DNA of 63,172 bases from Candidatus Firestonebacteria bacterium RIFOXYD2_FULL_39_29 (GCA_001778375.1 MFGV01000090.1:1-63172), one strand, 5' to 3'. Positions 9,560 through 17,793 are shown, counted from the first letter of the stretch. The notes: generated by a model from the sequence alone, not told the origin. Program-made: numbers and translations.

Positions 9560-11058
9560 TGAATGAAGAGGAACTACAAAAATTATTGCTAGCTGCAAAT
9601 GAAGTGCTTCAGAAAGGGGATAAGGATAATGCCATTTCCCTTTATGAGAGCATTATTTCAAAGGATCCGAATAATGCTGAAGGTCATATGCGGCTTGCGG
9701 AGCTTTATTCTGCCAAGGGACTGATTGAAAAAGCATCAAAAGAATTATTACTGCTTGGTAATGCATATTATGAAAGCAGGCTTTTTAAAAATGCGCTTAA
9801 ATACTTCCAAAAGGTTCTGGAGATAGATCCTACTCAGATAGATGCAAGAATAAAAGCGGCAGAAATTTATGTTAACGAAGAAATGGAAAGAGAAGCAAAA
9901 TTGGAGTATCTTGCTATAGCTGAGCATTATCTTTCTTCTAATGATATGAATAAAGCCGAAGAATTTTCCAATAAAGCTATAGGATTAAAAAGTATTGAGG
10001 CTCATTATATTCTAGGTTTGGTGCATTTTAAGCGCGGAATGTTTAAAGAAGCGGCTGCTTCACTTGAAACTCTTGTAAAAATTAAAGTAAATCATGTCGG
10101 AGCTCTTCTTCATTTAGGATATTCCAATGTTGGGAATGGTAAGTTCTCAGATGCTGTTTTGGCTTTTGAAAGAGTACTTAAAGCCGAACCTGCGAGTATA
10201 GATGCTTTAAAAGGTTTAACGGATGCTTTTGGAAGAAAAGGTTCAGCTATGGAGGCTTTCGGGTATTATGTAAAAGCAATGGATGCAATGCTCAAAGCGA
10301 AAATTTATGACGATGCGGTAAAATTTGGATTAGAATATGTAAAAGGCTCTCCGACAAATCCTGAAGGACATTTAAAGTTGGCTCAGATATATGAAGCAAA
10401 AAGTATGAACAAGGAATCGGCTGCGTCTTATAAAATGGCGGGAGATAACTTCTTAAAGCAAAAGGCGGAGATAAAAGCAAAAGAAGCCTATGATAAGGCG
10501 ATGCTGCTTGAAAAATCAGGACAAGCTGCTCCTTCTTCTGTTACGGATTCCCGGCCTCAGACGGTAAACTTGACTCCAAATCCTGTAGTAGAACAGCAAA
10601 TAAAAAAACAGGATGATTTGGTTATTGAAAGAGGTAGTGTTGGAGTTCCTGAGCAACCTGTAAAACCGAAAGCGGATCCGATGAGACAAAGTTTTATTGA
10701 TTCTGATCCCGTAAGGCCAAAGGCGGAGATTAAACAGGAATCTGAATCTCCAAAGCCTGTCCCCGTGGTTCAGCAAGTACCCCAACGTGAAGAGGTAACT
10801 CCTTTAACAGAAGCCAAGGGCGATATTGATGAACTGTTTATTCAGACAGAAAAGCATATGAAGGATGGTTTTTTTGAAAAAGCTATTGAAATATACCGGG
10901 TTATTCTAAAGAAAGAACCAAGAAATAATACAGTCAGACAAAAATTGCATCAGGCATATCTTTTGCTGGCTCAACAGGAAGAAGAAATCGGAAATAAAAC
11001 AGCGGCACCAAAAAAGGATGCCCCTAAAGAAAAGAAAAGTAAGATATCCTACTTGTAA
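9559..11058 (+). CDS. TPR-repeat protein with Pro/Gln/Glu-rich linker
   Basis: This 499-residue soluble-looking protein has no signal peptide. Residues about 1-320 form roughly eight to nine tetratricopeptide repeats (for example FKNALKYFQKVLEIDPTQIDARIKAAEIY). A low-complexity linker (about 325-415) full of Pro, Val, Gln and Lys follows, and then one further TPR pair (about 425-480: FEKAIEIYRVILKKEPRNNTVR). The tail is basic (KKEKKSK). It is the last gene of the liv-pilT operon and is followed by a strong terminator. TPR proteins scaffold complexes; a link to the PilT ATPase is possible but only inferred from the operon. Confidence 0.85.
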   Translation: MNEEELQKLLLAANEVLQKGDKDNAISLYESIISKDPNNAEGHMRLAELYSAKGLIEKASKELLLLGNAYYESRLFKNALKYFQKVLEIDPTQIDARIKAAEIYVNEEMEREAKLEYLAIAEHYLSSNDMNKAEEFSNKAIGLKSIEAHYILGLVHFKRGMFKEAAASLETLVKIKVNHVGALLHLGYSNVGNGKFSDAVLAFERVLKAEPASIDALKGLTDAFGRKGSAMEAFGYYVKAMDAMLKAKIYDDAVKFGLEYVKGSPTNPEGHLKLAQIYEAKSMNKESAASYKMAGDNFLKQKAEIKAKEAYDKAMLLEKSGQAAPSSVTDSRPQTVNLTPNPVVEQQIKKQDDLVIERGSVGVPEQPVKPKADPMRQSFIDSDPVRPKAEIKQESESPKPVPVVQQVPQREEVTPLTEAKGDIDELFIQTEKHMKDGFFEKAIEIYRVILKKEPRNNTVRQKLHQAYLLLAQQEEEIGNKTAAPKKDAPKEKKSKISYL

Positions 11059-11086
11059 AACAAACTTGAAGCACTAAATTTGAAGC

Positions 11087-11124
11087 AAAAAAAAAGCCCT
11101 GCAAGAAATTGCTGGGCTTTTTTT
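11087..11124. terminator. Bidirectional intrinsic terminator between convergent genes
   Basis: An A-tract and GCCC on the left (ending at 11099) pair with GGGC and a T-tract on the right (11114-11124). The hairpin has A- and T-runs on both flanks, so it can stop the liv-pilT-TPR operon on the + strand and the acyltransferase gene on the - strand. Confidence 0.85.
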
Positions 11125-11137
11125 CCTTGGTAGACGG

Positions 11138-12514
11138 TTAAATTATTCCTATTTCTTTACCTACTGTTTTAAATTTATCGAGAACGAATTCCATTTCTTC
11201 TGTAGTATGCGTAGCTGTATAACTGGTTCTTATAAGTGCCTGTCCTTGCTGTACTGCAGGAGAGACAACCGGATTGACAAATACGCCTTCTTCTTCAAGC
11301 CGTTTACTCATTTTATAACATTTAAAATCATCACCTATAAAAATGGGGATGATAGCGGATTCTGTGTCGCCGGTTTTAAATCCCAATGATTGAAAGCCTT
11401 TTAACATCATCCTGGTTATTTTCCAAAGATTTTCGCGCCTTTCAGGTTCTGTTTGGATTATCTCTAGAGCTGCAAGTACTGAACCTACATTTGCGGGAGG
11501 AATAGAGGCCTGGAACATCTGAGCCCTGGAGGTATGTTTGATATAATTAATTGCTCGTTCCGATGATGCAATATAACCGCCGATGGAAGCAAAGGACTTG
11601 GAAAAAGTCCCCATAATTAGATCTACTTTATCCTCTACTCCAAAATGTTCTGCAACACCGCGTCCGTTTTTACCAAAAATACCTACAGAATGAGCATCGT
11701 CCACCATTACTCTAGCTCCATATTTTCCTGCAATTTCACAGATTTTTGGAAGCTTGGCCAGATCTCCTTCCATGGAAAATACGCCGTCAACAACAATAAG
11801 TTTACCGGCTTTAGGTTCTGCTCTGGCTATTAATCTTTCCAGATCCTGCATATCATTGTGTTTGAACTTAATGGTCCTGGCAAATGATAATCTTGTCCCA
11901 TCAATAATAGATGCATGATTTGTCCTGTCACAGAATATCAGATCATCTTTACCCGCGATGGAGGAAACTACACCCACGTTGGTCGTAAATCCTGTGGAAT
12001 ATAATAAGGCAGCTTCTTTTCCAAGGAATTTTGCAATTGCGGCTTCACATTTTACGTGTAAATCCAGAGTTCCGTTTAAGAATCTGGAGCCGGAACAGCC
12101 GGTACCGTATTTTCTGATTGCTTCTATTGCTGCTTCTTTTACTTTGGGATGACTGGTCAATCCCAAATAGTTATTGGAACCTATCATTATCAGTTTTTTG
12201 CCGTGATACATAACCTCTGTATCCTGGCCGGATTCTAAAACTCTAAAGAAAGGATAAAGACCGGCTTTTTTTACCTGATCGGCTGCCGTAAAATTACGGC
12301 ATTTTTCGAATAAATCTCCTTTTTTTGTCCCGGTTGGAATTATATATTCATCCCCGACGTTGGCGATTCTGGCGGCTTTCAATTTTACATTAAGGCTCTG
12401 TTTAGTATAAATGTCTTTAACGTTCTGTCCGAATCTCTTCATCCCGACAGCTTCGCCTTTATGTTTTCGCATCTTGCGTAAACGTCTGAAGGCCTTCATT
12501 TTTTTAATTACCAT
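11138..12514 (-). CDS. PLP-dependent alpha-oxoamine synthase, serine palmitoyltransferase-like
   Basis: This is a 458-residue fold-type I PLP enzyme of the alpha-oxoamine synthase family (AONS, KBL, SPT), which condenses an amino acid with an acyl-CoA. Visible motifs are SNNYLGLTSHPKVKEAA, GTGCSGSRFLNGT, the DDAHSVGIFGKNGRG PLP/substrate region, and the Schiff-base lysine in GTFSKSFASIGG. The tail IRTSYTATHT is typical of the SPT-like subgroup often annotated as AONS. A basic N-terminal extension of about 60 residues precedes the core. No bioF/bioA or threonine-dehydrogenase partner is adjacent; the divergent neighbour is an NAD-dependent epimerase. I favour a sphingolipid-type role, but KBL or AONS activity cannot be excluded. 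The start is supported by AAGGAG a few bases upstream on the minus strand. Confidence 0.82.
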   Translation of the reverse strand: MVIKKMKAFRRLRKMRKHKGEAVGMKRFGQNVKDIYTKQSLNVKLKAARIANVGDEYIIPTGTKKGDLFEKCRNFTAADQVKKAGLYPFFRVLESGQDTEVMYHGKKLIMIGSNNYLGLTSHPKVKEAAIEAIRKYGTGCSGSRFLNGTLDLHVKCEAAIAKFLGKEAALLYSTGFTTNVGVVSSIAGKDDLIFCDRTNHASIIDGTRLSFARTIKFKHNDMQDLERLIARAEPKAGKLIVVDGVFSMEGDLAKLPKICEIAGKYGARVMVDDAHSVGIFGKNGRGVAEHFGVEDKVDLIMGTFSKSFASIGGYIASSERAINYIKHTSRAQMFQASIPPANVGSVLAALEIIQTEPERRENLWKITRMMLKGFQSLGFKTGDTESAIIPIFIGDDFKCYKMSKRLEEEGVFVNPVVSPAVQQGQALIRTSYTATHTTEEMEFVLDKFKTVGKEIGII

Positions 12515-12585
12515 AAATTCTCCTTTTCTTCACCGGAAACTCAATACCGGGAAATCATCTCAATTTTGGTAAGGAAATAAATTCT

Positions 12586-12614
12586 TTTAAAAACTTACCC
12601 GTTTATGCTATAAT
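12586..12614 (+). promoter_or_regulatory. Predicted extended -10 promoter of the epimerase gene
   Basis: TATAAT at 12609-12614 is preceded by TGC (extended -10). A weak -35 TTTAAA (12586-12591) sits 17 bases upstream. It reads toward the epimerase ATG at 12697. Confidence 0.6.
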
Positions 12615-12696
12615 TCAGATGAAACAGTATTATGAGTATTATAAATCCGTGTACAATAAAAGTCAATCACAATCTAGCCGTTAAGGGAGAAAGGTT

Positions 12697-13689
12697 ATGC
12701 TTTTAAAGGGGAAAACTGTTTTTGTAACAGGTGCAAATGGATTTGTCGGTTCTTTCCTTGTTGAACGGCTTCTTAAGGAAGGTGCTCTTGTAAAGTGCCT
12801 TGTAAGAAAGACCGGTAATTTAAGGTGGCTTAAGGGTTTTAATATAGATTTTATATATGGTGACATTACAGATGCGAAAAGTTTCAGAGGCAAGTTGAAG
12901 AATGTTGACTTTATATTTCATATAGCTGCTCTCAAACACTCAACAAGAAAAAACGACTATAAAAGAATAAACATAGATGCGACTGAAAATATATTAATAG
13001 CAGCAAAGAAAGAAGCTCTTCATCTGAAAAGATTTGTGTTTTTAAGCAGTATGGCAGCAATGGGATGTTCAACAAAAGAAATGCCTCTTTGTGAAACTGA
13101 TATTTGCAGCCCTTTGACTCATTATGGCTCAAGTAAGAAAGAGGCGGAAAATCTGGTACTGGAGTACAAAAATATATTTCCTGTTACTATAATTCGTCCT
13201 CCTGCCGTGTATGGTCCCAGAGATGAAGATATACTTGCAATGTTTAAAGCTATAAAAGCAGGGATTCGTCCTGTTTTTGGTATACAAAAAAAATATCTCA
13301 GTATGGTCTTTGTTCTGGATTTGGTTGAAGCCCTGCTTTTGTCTGCGCTCTCAAAAAAAGCTTCCGGAAAGATTTATATTATAGCGGAAGATAAACATTA
13401 TTCCTGGAAGGAAATTCAGGATGTGGTTGCCGGGATTTTGGAAGTTAAAGCAATTACTTTGAAAATTCCTAAAACAATATTGTTCGGTGCCGCTCTAATA
13501 GCTGAATTATTTTCAGGGGTGACGGGAGTTAATGTCTTACTGACTACACATAAAGTCAGAGAATTGACAGGGGATTGGGTTTGCAATATCGGAAGGGCAA
13601 AAAAAGATCTTGGTTTTAAACCTCTCTATGATATAAACAAAGGAATGCAGTTAACTGCAAAATGGTACAAGGAGAATAACTGGCTGTAA
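12697..13689 (+). CDS. NAD-dependent epimerase/dehydratase (SDR family)
   Basis: This 330-residue extended short-chain dehydrogenase has an N-terminal Rossmann motif (VTGANGFVGSFL, GxxGxxG) and the catalytic pair in YGSSKKEAE (YxxxK), with an upstream SSMAAMG serine. IIRPPAVYGPRD is typical of the extended SDR family. The start ATG follows GGGAGAAAGG. It is transcribed divergently from the SPT-like enzyme. In bacterial ceramide synthesis an epimerase-like reductase (CerR) works downstream of SPT, so this pair may act together; 3-beta-hydroxysteroid- or sugar-epimerase-like functions are equally possible from sequence alone. Confidence 0.85.
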   Translation: MLLKGKTVFVTGANGFVGSFLVERLLKEGALVKCLVRKTGNLRWLKGFNIDFIYGDITDAKSFRGKLKNVDFIFHIAALKHSTRKNDYKRINIDATENILIAAKKEALHLKRFVFLSSMAAMGCSTKEMPLCETDICSPLTHYGSSKKEAENLVLEYKNIFPVTIIRPPAVYGPRDEDILAMFKAIKAGIRPVFGIQKKYLSMVFVLDLVEALLLSALSKKASGKIYIIAEDKHYSWKEIQDVVAGILEVKAITLKIPKTILFGAALIAELFSGVTGVNVLLTTHKVRELTGDWVCNIGRAKKDLGFKPLYDINKGMQLTAKWYKENNWL

Positions 13690-13804
13690 TTGGAGGCTCT
13701 GAAGGTTAGAGGCTCAGAGGCGCGGCAAAATAAAAGCCACGTTAATGTAAAACGTGAGTAATGTGGAACGTTCAAACGTTTAACGATCTTTAAAGGGGGA
13801 TATC
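13690..13804. repeat. Intergenic spacer with palindromic ACGTT words
   Basis: The spacer begins with a repetitive tract built from variants of AGGCTC (GGAGGCTCTGAAGG, AGAGGCTCAGAGG) and continues with overlapping palindromes around AACGTT and ACGTTTAACG. Related AGGCTC/GATGCTC tracts occur after the RlmD gene (39560-39590) and after yajQ (47695-47720). No ORF. AAAGGGGG just before 13805 is the ribosome binding site of the DUF1844 gene. Confidence 0.45.
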
Positions 13805-14128
13805 ATGGAAGAGAAAATGAACGAACAGGAGGTTTTCAAATTAATGTTTATGCAATTGATTTACACGCTGCAAAATGCGGCGGTAATGCAGCTGGGCAAG
13901 ATTATGAATCCGATGACTAATAAAATAGAGAAAAACCTGCAGCAGGCTAATGGGACTATAGAAATGCTCAGAATGCTAAAAGCAAAAACTGTGAATAATC
14001 TGGGAAAAGAAGAACAGGAGATGATGGATCAGGTAATTCTGACACTTCAGCTTAATTATGCCGATGAGGTGGAGCGGGAGAAAAAGACCGGAGAGATTAA
14101 AACGGAAGAGAAGAAAACAAATGGATGA
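13805..14128 (+). CDS. DUF1844 family protein
   Basis: This small 107-residue, mostly helical protein matches the DUF1844 pattern: an N-terminal FKLMFMQLIYTLQNAAVMQLGK segment, an Asn/Asp region, and LRMLKAKTVNNLGKEEQEMMDQVILTLQLNY. The tail is charged. The function of the family is unknown. A good ribosome binding site (AAAGGGGG) precedes ATG 13805. The 3' end overlaps the glcD start by eight bases, so the two are probably translated together. Confidence 0.85.
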   Translation: MEEKMNEQEVFKLMFMQLIYTLQNAAVMQLGKIMNPMTNKIEKNLQQANGTIEMLRMLKAKTVNNLGKEEQEMMDQVILTLQLNYADEVEREKKTGEIKTEEKKTNG

Positions 14129-15488
14129 AGTTTTACTTTCTGAGATAAAAAAGATATTTGGCGACAGGCTAAGGACCTCAAAAGAAGAACTTATTTCCTA
14201 TTCTTATGACGGATTTATTAAAGAAAGTCTTCCTGAGGCTGTTGTTTTTCCGGAAAGTGCCGAAGAAGTATCAAAATTGGCTAAACTGGCAAATGAGCAT
14301 AAGTTTTACCTTACTTCGAGAGGTTCGGGCTCCAATCTTTGCGGGGCTGCAATTCCAAAAAGAGGAGGGGTTGTAATTTGCTTTTCCAAAATGGATAAGA
14401 CAGTCGAGATAAATAAAGAAAACAGATATGCCGTTGTTGAAGCGGGAAAAATACTTGAAAACCTTCAGAAGGAATTGGACGTTTTTAACTTGTTTTACCC
14501 TGTTGACTTGGGTTCAAGCCGTATTGCTACTATGGGCGGCTCCGTAGCTCTGAATTCCGGCGGAATGAGAGCTCTGAAATATGGAGTTACCCGGGATTAT
14601 TTGCTTGGGCTGAAAATTGTATTACCGAATGGAGATATAATAAAGACAGGGGTTTTGACAAAAAAAAATGTCGTGGGATATGACTTAAATTCTCTTTTTT
14701 GCGGTTCGGAGGGAACTCTTGGTATTGTTATTGAAGTTACCGTTAAGCTTCTTGTTAAGCCGAAATTTACGAAAGTACTTTTAAATCATTATCAGGAAAT
14801 AGATAAGGCCTGCAGCGCAGTAAATGAAATAATAGCAAGCGGTGTAATACCTGCTGCTCTTGAACTTGTTGATAATCTGGTGATTAATGCTGTTGAAGAT
14901 TATGTGAAAATTGGACTTAAGAAAGATGCTGCTGCTTTTTTGTTGATTGAACTTACAGGTGATGAAGAGCAGGTTGAAAGAGATTCAAAAGTTGTAGAAG
15001 CCCTGTGTGAAAAAAATAATCCCTCCAGGTCTGAAATATCAAAGAGCGCTGAAGAAAGCGAAAAACTCTGGCTTGCAAGAAAAAGCGGTTTTGGAAGTAT
15101 GGCACGGTTCAAACCGGTCTGTATTGCTGAAGATATTACGGTGCCGGTATCTTTTTTAGCCGAAACAATAGTATTGATACACGAGTTGAGTAGAAAATAC
15201 GGAGTTCTTCAGGGTTTGCTCTCTCACGCCGGTGACGGGAATCTTCATCCGCATTTCTTGTTGGACAGTAAAAGCGAAGAGTCTAAAGCTGATGCTATTA
15301 TGGAAGAGCTTATGCCTTTTGTAATAAGTGTTGGCGGGACCATATCCGGTGAACACGGGGTGGGAATTGGTAAAAAAAAGTATTTGCATTATCAGCTTGA
15401 TAATATACAGCTTAAGGTAATGAGGAACATTAAGAGAATATTTGATCCGGAAGGCATTTTAAATCCGGGAAGTTTTCTTGATATTTAG
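14121..15488 (+). CDS. glcD: FAD-linked 2-hydroxyacid oxidase subunit GlcD
   Basis: This 455-residue flavoprotein has the FAD-binding type 4 (PCMH) fold. FAD-contact motifs include TSRGSGSNLCGAAIP, YPVDLGSSRIATMGGSVALNSGG and LFCGSEGTLGIVIEVTVKL. The C-terminal cap carries the catalytic/metal motif SHAGDGNLHPHFLL and the terminal GEHGVGIGKKKYL, IFDPEGILNPG. It oxidises glycolate or D-lactate with a GlcF-type iron-sulfur partner, encoded two genes downstream. The open frame extends upstream to 14058, but ATG 14121 gives the family-typical N-terminus and sits in the overlap with DUF1844. Confidence 0.93.
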   Translation: MDEVLLSEIKKIFGDRLRTSKEELISYSYDGFIKESLPEAVVFPESAEEVSKLAKLANEHKFYLTSRGSGSNLCGAAIPKRGGVVICFSKMDKTVEINKENRYAVVEAGKILENLQKELDVFNLFYPVDLGSSRIATMGGSVALNSGGMRALKYGVTRDYLLGLKIVLPNGDIIKTGVLTKKNVVGYDLNSLFCGSEGTLGIVIEVTVKLLVKPKFTKVLLNHYQEIDKACSAVNEIIASGVIPAALELVDNLVINAVEDYVKIGLKKDAAAFLLIELTGDEEQVERDSKVVEALCEKNNPSRSEISKSAEESEKLWLARKSGFGSMARFKPVCIAEDITVPVSFLAETIVLIHELSRKYGVLQGLLSHAGDGNLHPHFLLDSKSEESKADAIMEELMPFVISVGGTISGEHGVGIGKKKYLHYQLDNIQLKVMRNIKRIFDPEGILNPGSFLDI

Positions 15489-15559
15489 AAAAAGATAAAG
15501 AGATTTTGCAGAAGATGTTCTAAAGTTTAGATTATACTTAAGTGTTTATTGGAGGGCTT

Positions 15560-16045
15560 ATGAAAAAAATATTTGTATGTTTGTTTTGCGGGATAATATT
15601 TGCCGGTTGTAGCGGTACGGCAAAAGCGGTAAAAGCAACTGCACCGGTGGTTAAATATAATATTGGGATCTCTGAAAACATAGACGGTGATGGTGCTTCG
15701 CTGAATATCACGGAAATGGTCATTAAAGAACTGATTTCTTATAGTCAGGTTAAATTTGTGGATAGAAGAAAACTAAAGAACAAAATATCTGAAAAGGCTG
15801 CTTTGCTTGCGGAAGGTTCGTCTGATAATATCCAGCTTGAGGATCCGATGCAGTATATAATGACAGGTTCTGTAATACCCCTGGGATCAAAAAAAATAGT
15901 CCGGCTTTCGATTCTCAATGTACAAACGTCGATAACCGAATCTTCGGTAACATTTGATTACGAGAGATTGGAAGGTGTTCAGGATAAAGTAAAAACCGCT
16001 GCGGCTGAACTTATGCGGCCTTTTTCGGGACAAACGGGAAAATGA
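15560..16045 (+). CDS. Lipoprotein, possible CsgG/FlgO/LpoB-like
   Basis: This 161-residue protein has a lipoprotein signal (MKKIFVCLFCGIIFAGC, lipobox FAGC). ATG 15560 is preferred over GTG 15542 because GGAGGG lies just before it. The mature part has an alternating alpha/beta pattern (VIKELISYSQVKFVDRRKL, then MQYIMTGSVIPLG, IVRLSILNVQT) reminiscent of the CsgG/FlgO/TolB-N-type anticodon-binding-like fold in envelope lipoproteins; this assignment is tentative. It is sandwiched between glcD and glcF with a four-base overlap into glcF, which is unusual for that pair. Confidence 0.75.
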   Translation: MKKIFVCLFCGIIFAGCSGTAKAVKATAPVVKYNIGISENIDGDGASLNITEMVIKELISYSQVKFVDRRKLKNKISEKAALLAEGSSDNIQLEDPMQYIMTGSVIPLGSKKIVRLSILNVQTSITESSVTFDYERLEGVQDKVKTAAAELMRPFSGQTGK

Positions 16046-17262
16046 ATGGACTTTTCGATCTTCCGGACAGGTGCTTGAGATGCGGATTCTGTCTGAATTC
16101 ATGCCCTGTTTATAAAGATCTTAGAGAGGAAATAATTTCTCCGAGAGGTAAGCTCCGGCAGATAAAGGCTCTGTCAAATAACGAGGTAGTCTCTGACAAG
16201 CTTATCCTGAAGGTAATGAATAATTGTCTTATGTGCGGGGCTTGTCTTAAGAACTGTCCAAGTTCTCTTGAGACTCCTGCCGCAATCCAAAAGCTAAGAG
16301 AACAGTTGTTCGAAAAATATGGTCATGATCTCTTAAAGCGCGGAATGAAATTCATAATGAATAATAACCGTGCTCGTAAGCTTTCCGCCTTCTGGGCCAG
16401 GGTTGTTTACAACAATTTTATTGATTCTCTTCCGTTTTCGGTACCTGCCGGAGCTCTGAGTCTGAAGGATATTCCAAAACTGGCGCGACCGCTTTATCCT
16501 GTAAAACTTAAAAATAACGGTTCAAAAAAGGTATTTTACTTCGCAGGGTGTGTGGATAAATACATTTACGGGGATACGGCAAGAAGCGCTGTAAGAGTTT
16601 TAAATAAACTCGGGTATGATGTTATGGTCTCAAAGGATGAAAGGTGTTGTGGTATTCCGATGCTGATAAGCGGTGATACAAAAGCTATAATTAAAAATGC
16701 GAAGCATAATGTAGACCTGATGAGACGTCAGTATTTTGACTACATAGTCTTTACCTGTCCGACCTGTGCGGTTGCATTCAAGGAAAAGTATTACGGGATA
16801 TTTAGTGAGGATGAAGTATATACTAAAAAACTCGAAGCACTTGAATCTAAATTCATTGAGATAACACAGTTACTTGCAAAAGAAAAAGGATTGAGATCCC
16901 TTTTAAACGAACTCCCGCTTAAAGTTACTTATCATGATCCTTGTCACATGGTGAATTCGCTGAATGCAGTTAAAGAGCCGAGGATTGTTATATCTATGAT
17001 TCCCGGTCTTCAATATATTGAAATGAACCCTGAGAAAACGGCGAATTGTTGCGGTTCGGGAGGTTTTTATCATATTTATTTTCCTGACATATCATCCGGA
17101 ATAGGAAAAGGGAAAATTGAAATGATCAGGGAAACCCGGGCAGAAACAGTCCTTACCTCCTGTCCTGCCTGCAAAATGCAGATAAACGGTCTGCTGCGTA
17201 AAGCAGGAAGTAGTGTCAGGGTAATGCATATAGTCGAACTATTAAATCAAAGAATGAAATAG
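16042..17262 (+). CDS. glcF: Iron-sulfur subunit GlcF of glycolate/lactate oxidase
   Basis: This 406-residue protein has two N-terminal 4Fe-4S motifs, CLRCGFCLNSCP and CLMCGACLKNCP, and two CCG domains (CCGIPM near residue 208 and CCGSGG near residue 338), each with supporting Cys-rich segments (CPTCAVAF, CPACKM). It takes electrons from GlcD and passes them to the membrane or another carrier. The start overlaps the lipoprotein gene by four bases (ATGA). Confidence 0.94.
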   Translation: MNGLFDLPDRCLRCGFCLNSCPVYKDLREEIISPRGKLRQIKALSNNEVVSDKLILKVMNNCLMCGACLKNCPSSLETPAAIQKLREQLFEKYGHDLLKRGMKFIMNNNRARKLSAFWARVVYNNFIDSLPFSVPAGALSLKDIPKLARPLYPVKLKNNGSKKVFYFAGCVDKYIYGDTARSAVRVLNKLGYDVMVSKDERCCGIPMLISGDTKAIIKNAKHNVDLMRRQYFDYIVFTCPTCAVAFKEKYYGIFSEDEVYTKKLEALESKFIEITQLLAKEKGLRSLLNELPLKVTYHDPCHMVNSLNAVKEPRIVISMIPGLQYIEMNPEKTANCCGSGGFYHIYFPDISSGIGKGKIEMIRETRAETVLTSCPACKMQINGLLRKAGSSVRVMHIVELLNQRMK

Positions 17263-17295
17263 CAATATTAAACTTAAAAGCTAAAAAACATAAAG

Positions 17296-17324
17296 TTGAA
17301 GTCGTGTTATTCTTGTGTTAAAAT
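17296..17324 (+). promoter_or_regulatory. Predicted sigma-70 promoter of the small winged-helix gene
   Basis: TTGAAG (17296-17301) and TAAAAT (17319-17324) are separated by 17 bases, about 20 bases before the ATG at 17345. AGAGGTG (17331-17337) is the ribosome binding site. Confidence 0.55.
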
Positions 17325-17344
17325 CAAATAAGAGGTGATAATCT

Positions 17345-17545
17345 ATGATACAAGAGTTTTTGAGTTCGCCGGGTAAGATATGGACCTACCTTCGCGAGCA
17401 TGGTGAATCTTCGGTATACAAAATGAAAAAAGATCTAAGCATGACGGATTCAATGCTCTATATTGGTATCGGATGGCTTGCTAAAGAAGGGAAGCTGGAT
17501 ATAAGGCGTGACGACGGAAGTCTTAAGGTCCGGCTTATACAGTAG
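17345..17545 (+). CDS. Small winged-helix DNA-binding domain protein (DUF2582-like)
   Basis: This 66-residue single-domain protein reads as a compact winged helix: helix 1 around GKIWTYLREHG, the turn-recognition region SVYKMKKDLSMTDSMLYIGIGWLAKEGKL, and a wing DIRRDDGSLKVRLI. It matches the DUF2582/winged-HTH family of stand-alone small proteins found in anaerobes. Whether it binds DNA is not shown. It has its own promoter and ribosome binding site and is followed by a structured intergenic element. Confidence 0.8.
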   Translation: MIQEFLSSPGKIWTYLREHGESSVYKMKKDLSMTDSMLYIGIGWLAKEGKLDIRRDDGSLKVRLIQ

Positions 17546-17568
17546 GAGAAGCAAAAACAGCAAGTTGA

Positions 17569-17623
17569 GCGAAGTATTTAAATAATAGAACTTTAATCCT
17601 TCGCGAAATCCGCCTAGGCGGAG
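17569..17623. repeat. Structured intergenic element, copy 1
   Basis: A 6-bp stem (GCGAAG 17569-17574 with CTTCGC 17599-17604) around an AT-rich loop is followed immediately by GAAATCCGCCTAGGCGGAG (17605-17623), itself a perfect palindrome core. The second copy is at 59998-60051. Both are preceded by AAGTTGAG and both lie just behind a stop codon. Confidence 0.7.
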
Positions 17624-17682
17624 ACAGGAAGGAAAGTAAATAATATACTACATTCGCTGAACGGTAATATGTTTGCTTTAGA

Positions 17683-17719
17683 ATCAGTGGAATCCAAAAG
17701 CTTTGCAATCAGCGGAATC
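17683..17719. repeat. Dispersed intergenic repeat, copy A
   Basis: 37 bases beginning ATCAGTGGAATCC and containing AAAAGCTTTGCAATC. Matches 39680-39716 at 33 of 37 positions by manual alignment. Confidence 0.7.
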
Positions 17720-17721
17720 TA

Positions 17722-17793
17722 ACCCGAAATCCCGCTAAAGCATCAATATTCTTAATGTCAATAATGATGCGTTTTCTACTTCGGATTTCGGGT
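17722..17793. repeat. Nested inverted repeat upstream of livK
   Basis: The outer arms ACCCGAAATCC (17722-17732) and GGATTTCGGGT (17783-17793) are perfectly complementary over 11 bp. The inner arms GCATCAATATT (17740-17750) and AATAATGATGC (17760-17770) pair with one mismatch. No T-tract follows, so it is not an ordinary terminator. Confidence 0.75.

Noticed and set aside
11138-12514. biotin synthesis AONS (BioF) as the firm annotation
   Set aside because: No bioA, bioB or bioD lies nearby, and the motifs fit the SPT-like subgroup at least as well.
15500-15545. Promoter for the lipoprotein between glcD and glcF
   Set aside because: A TATACT box exists at 15533, but the only -35-like TTGCAG is 21 bases away, too far for confidence.
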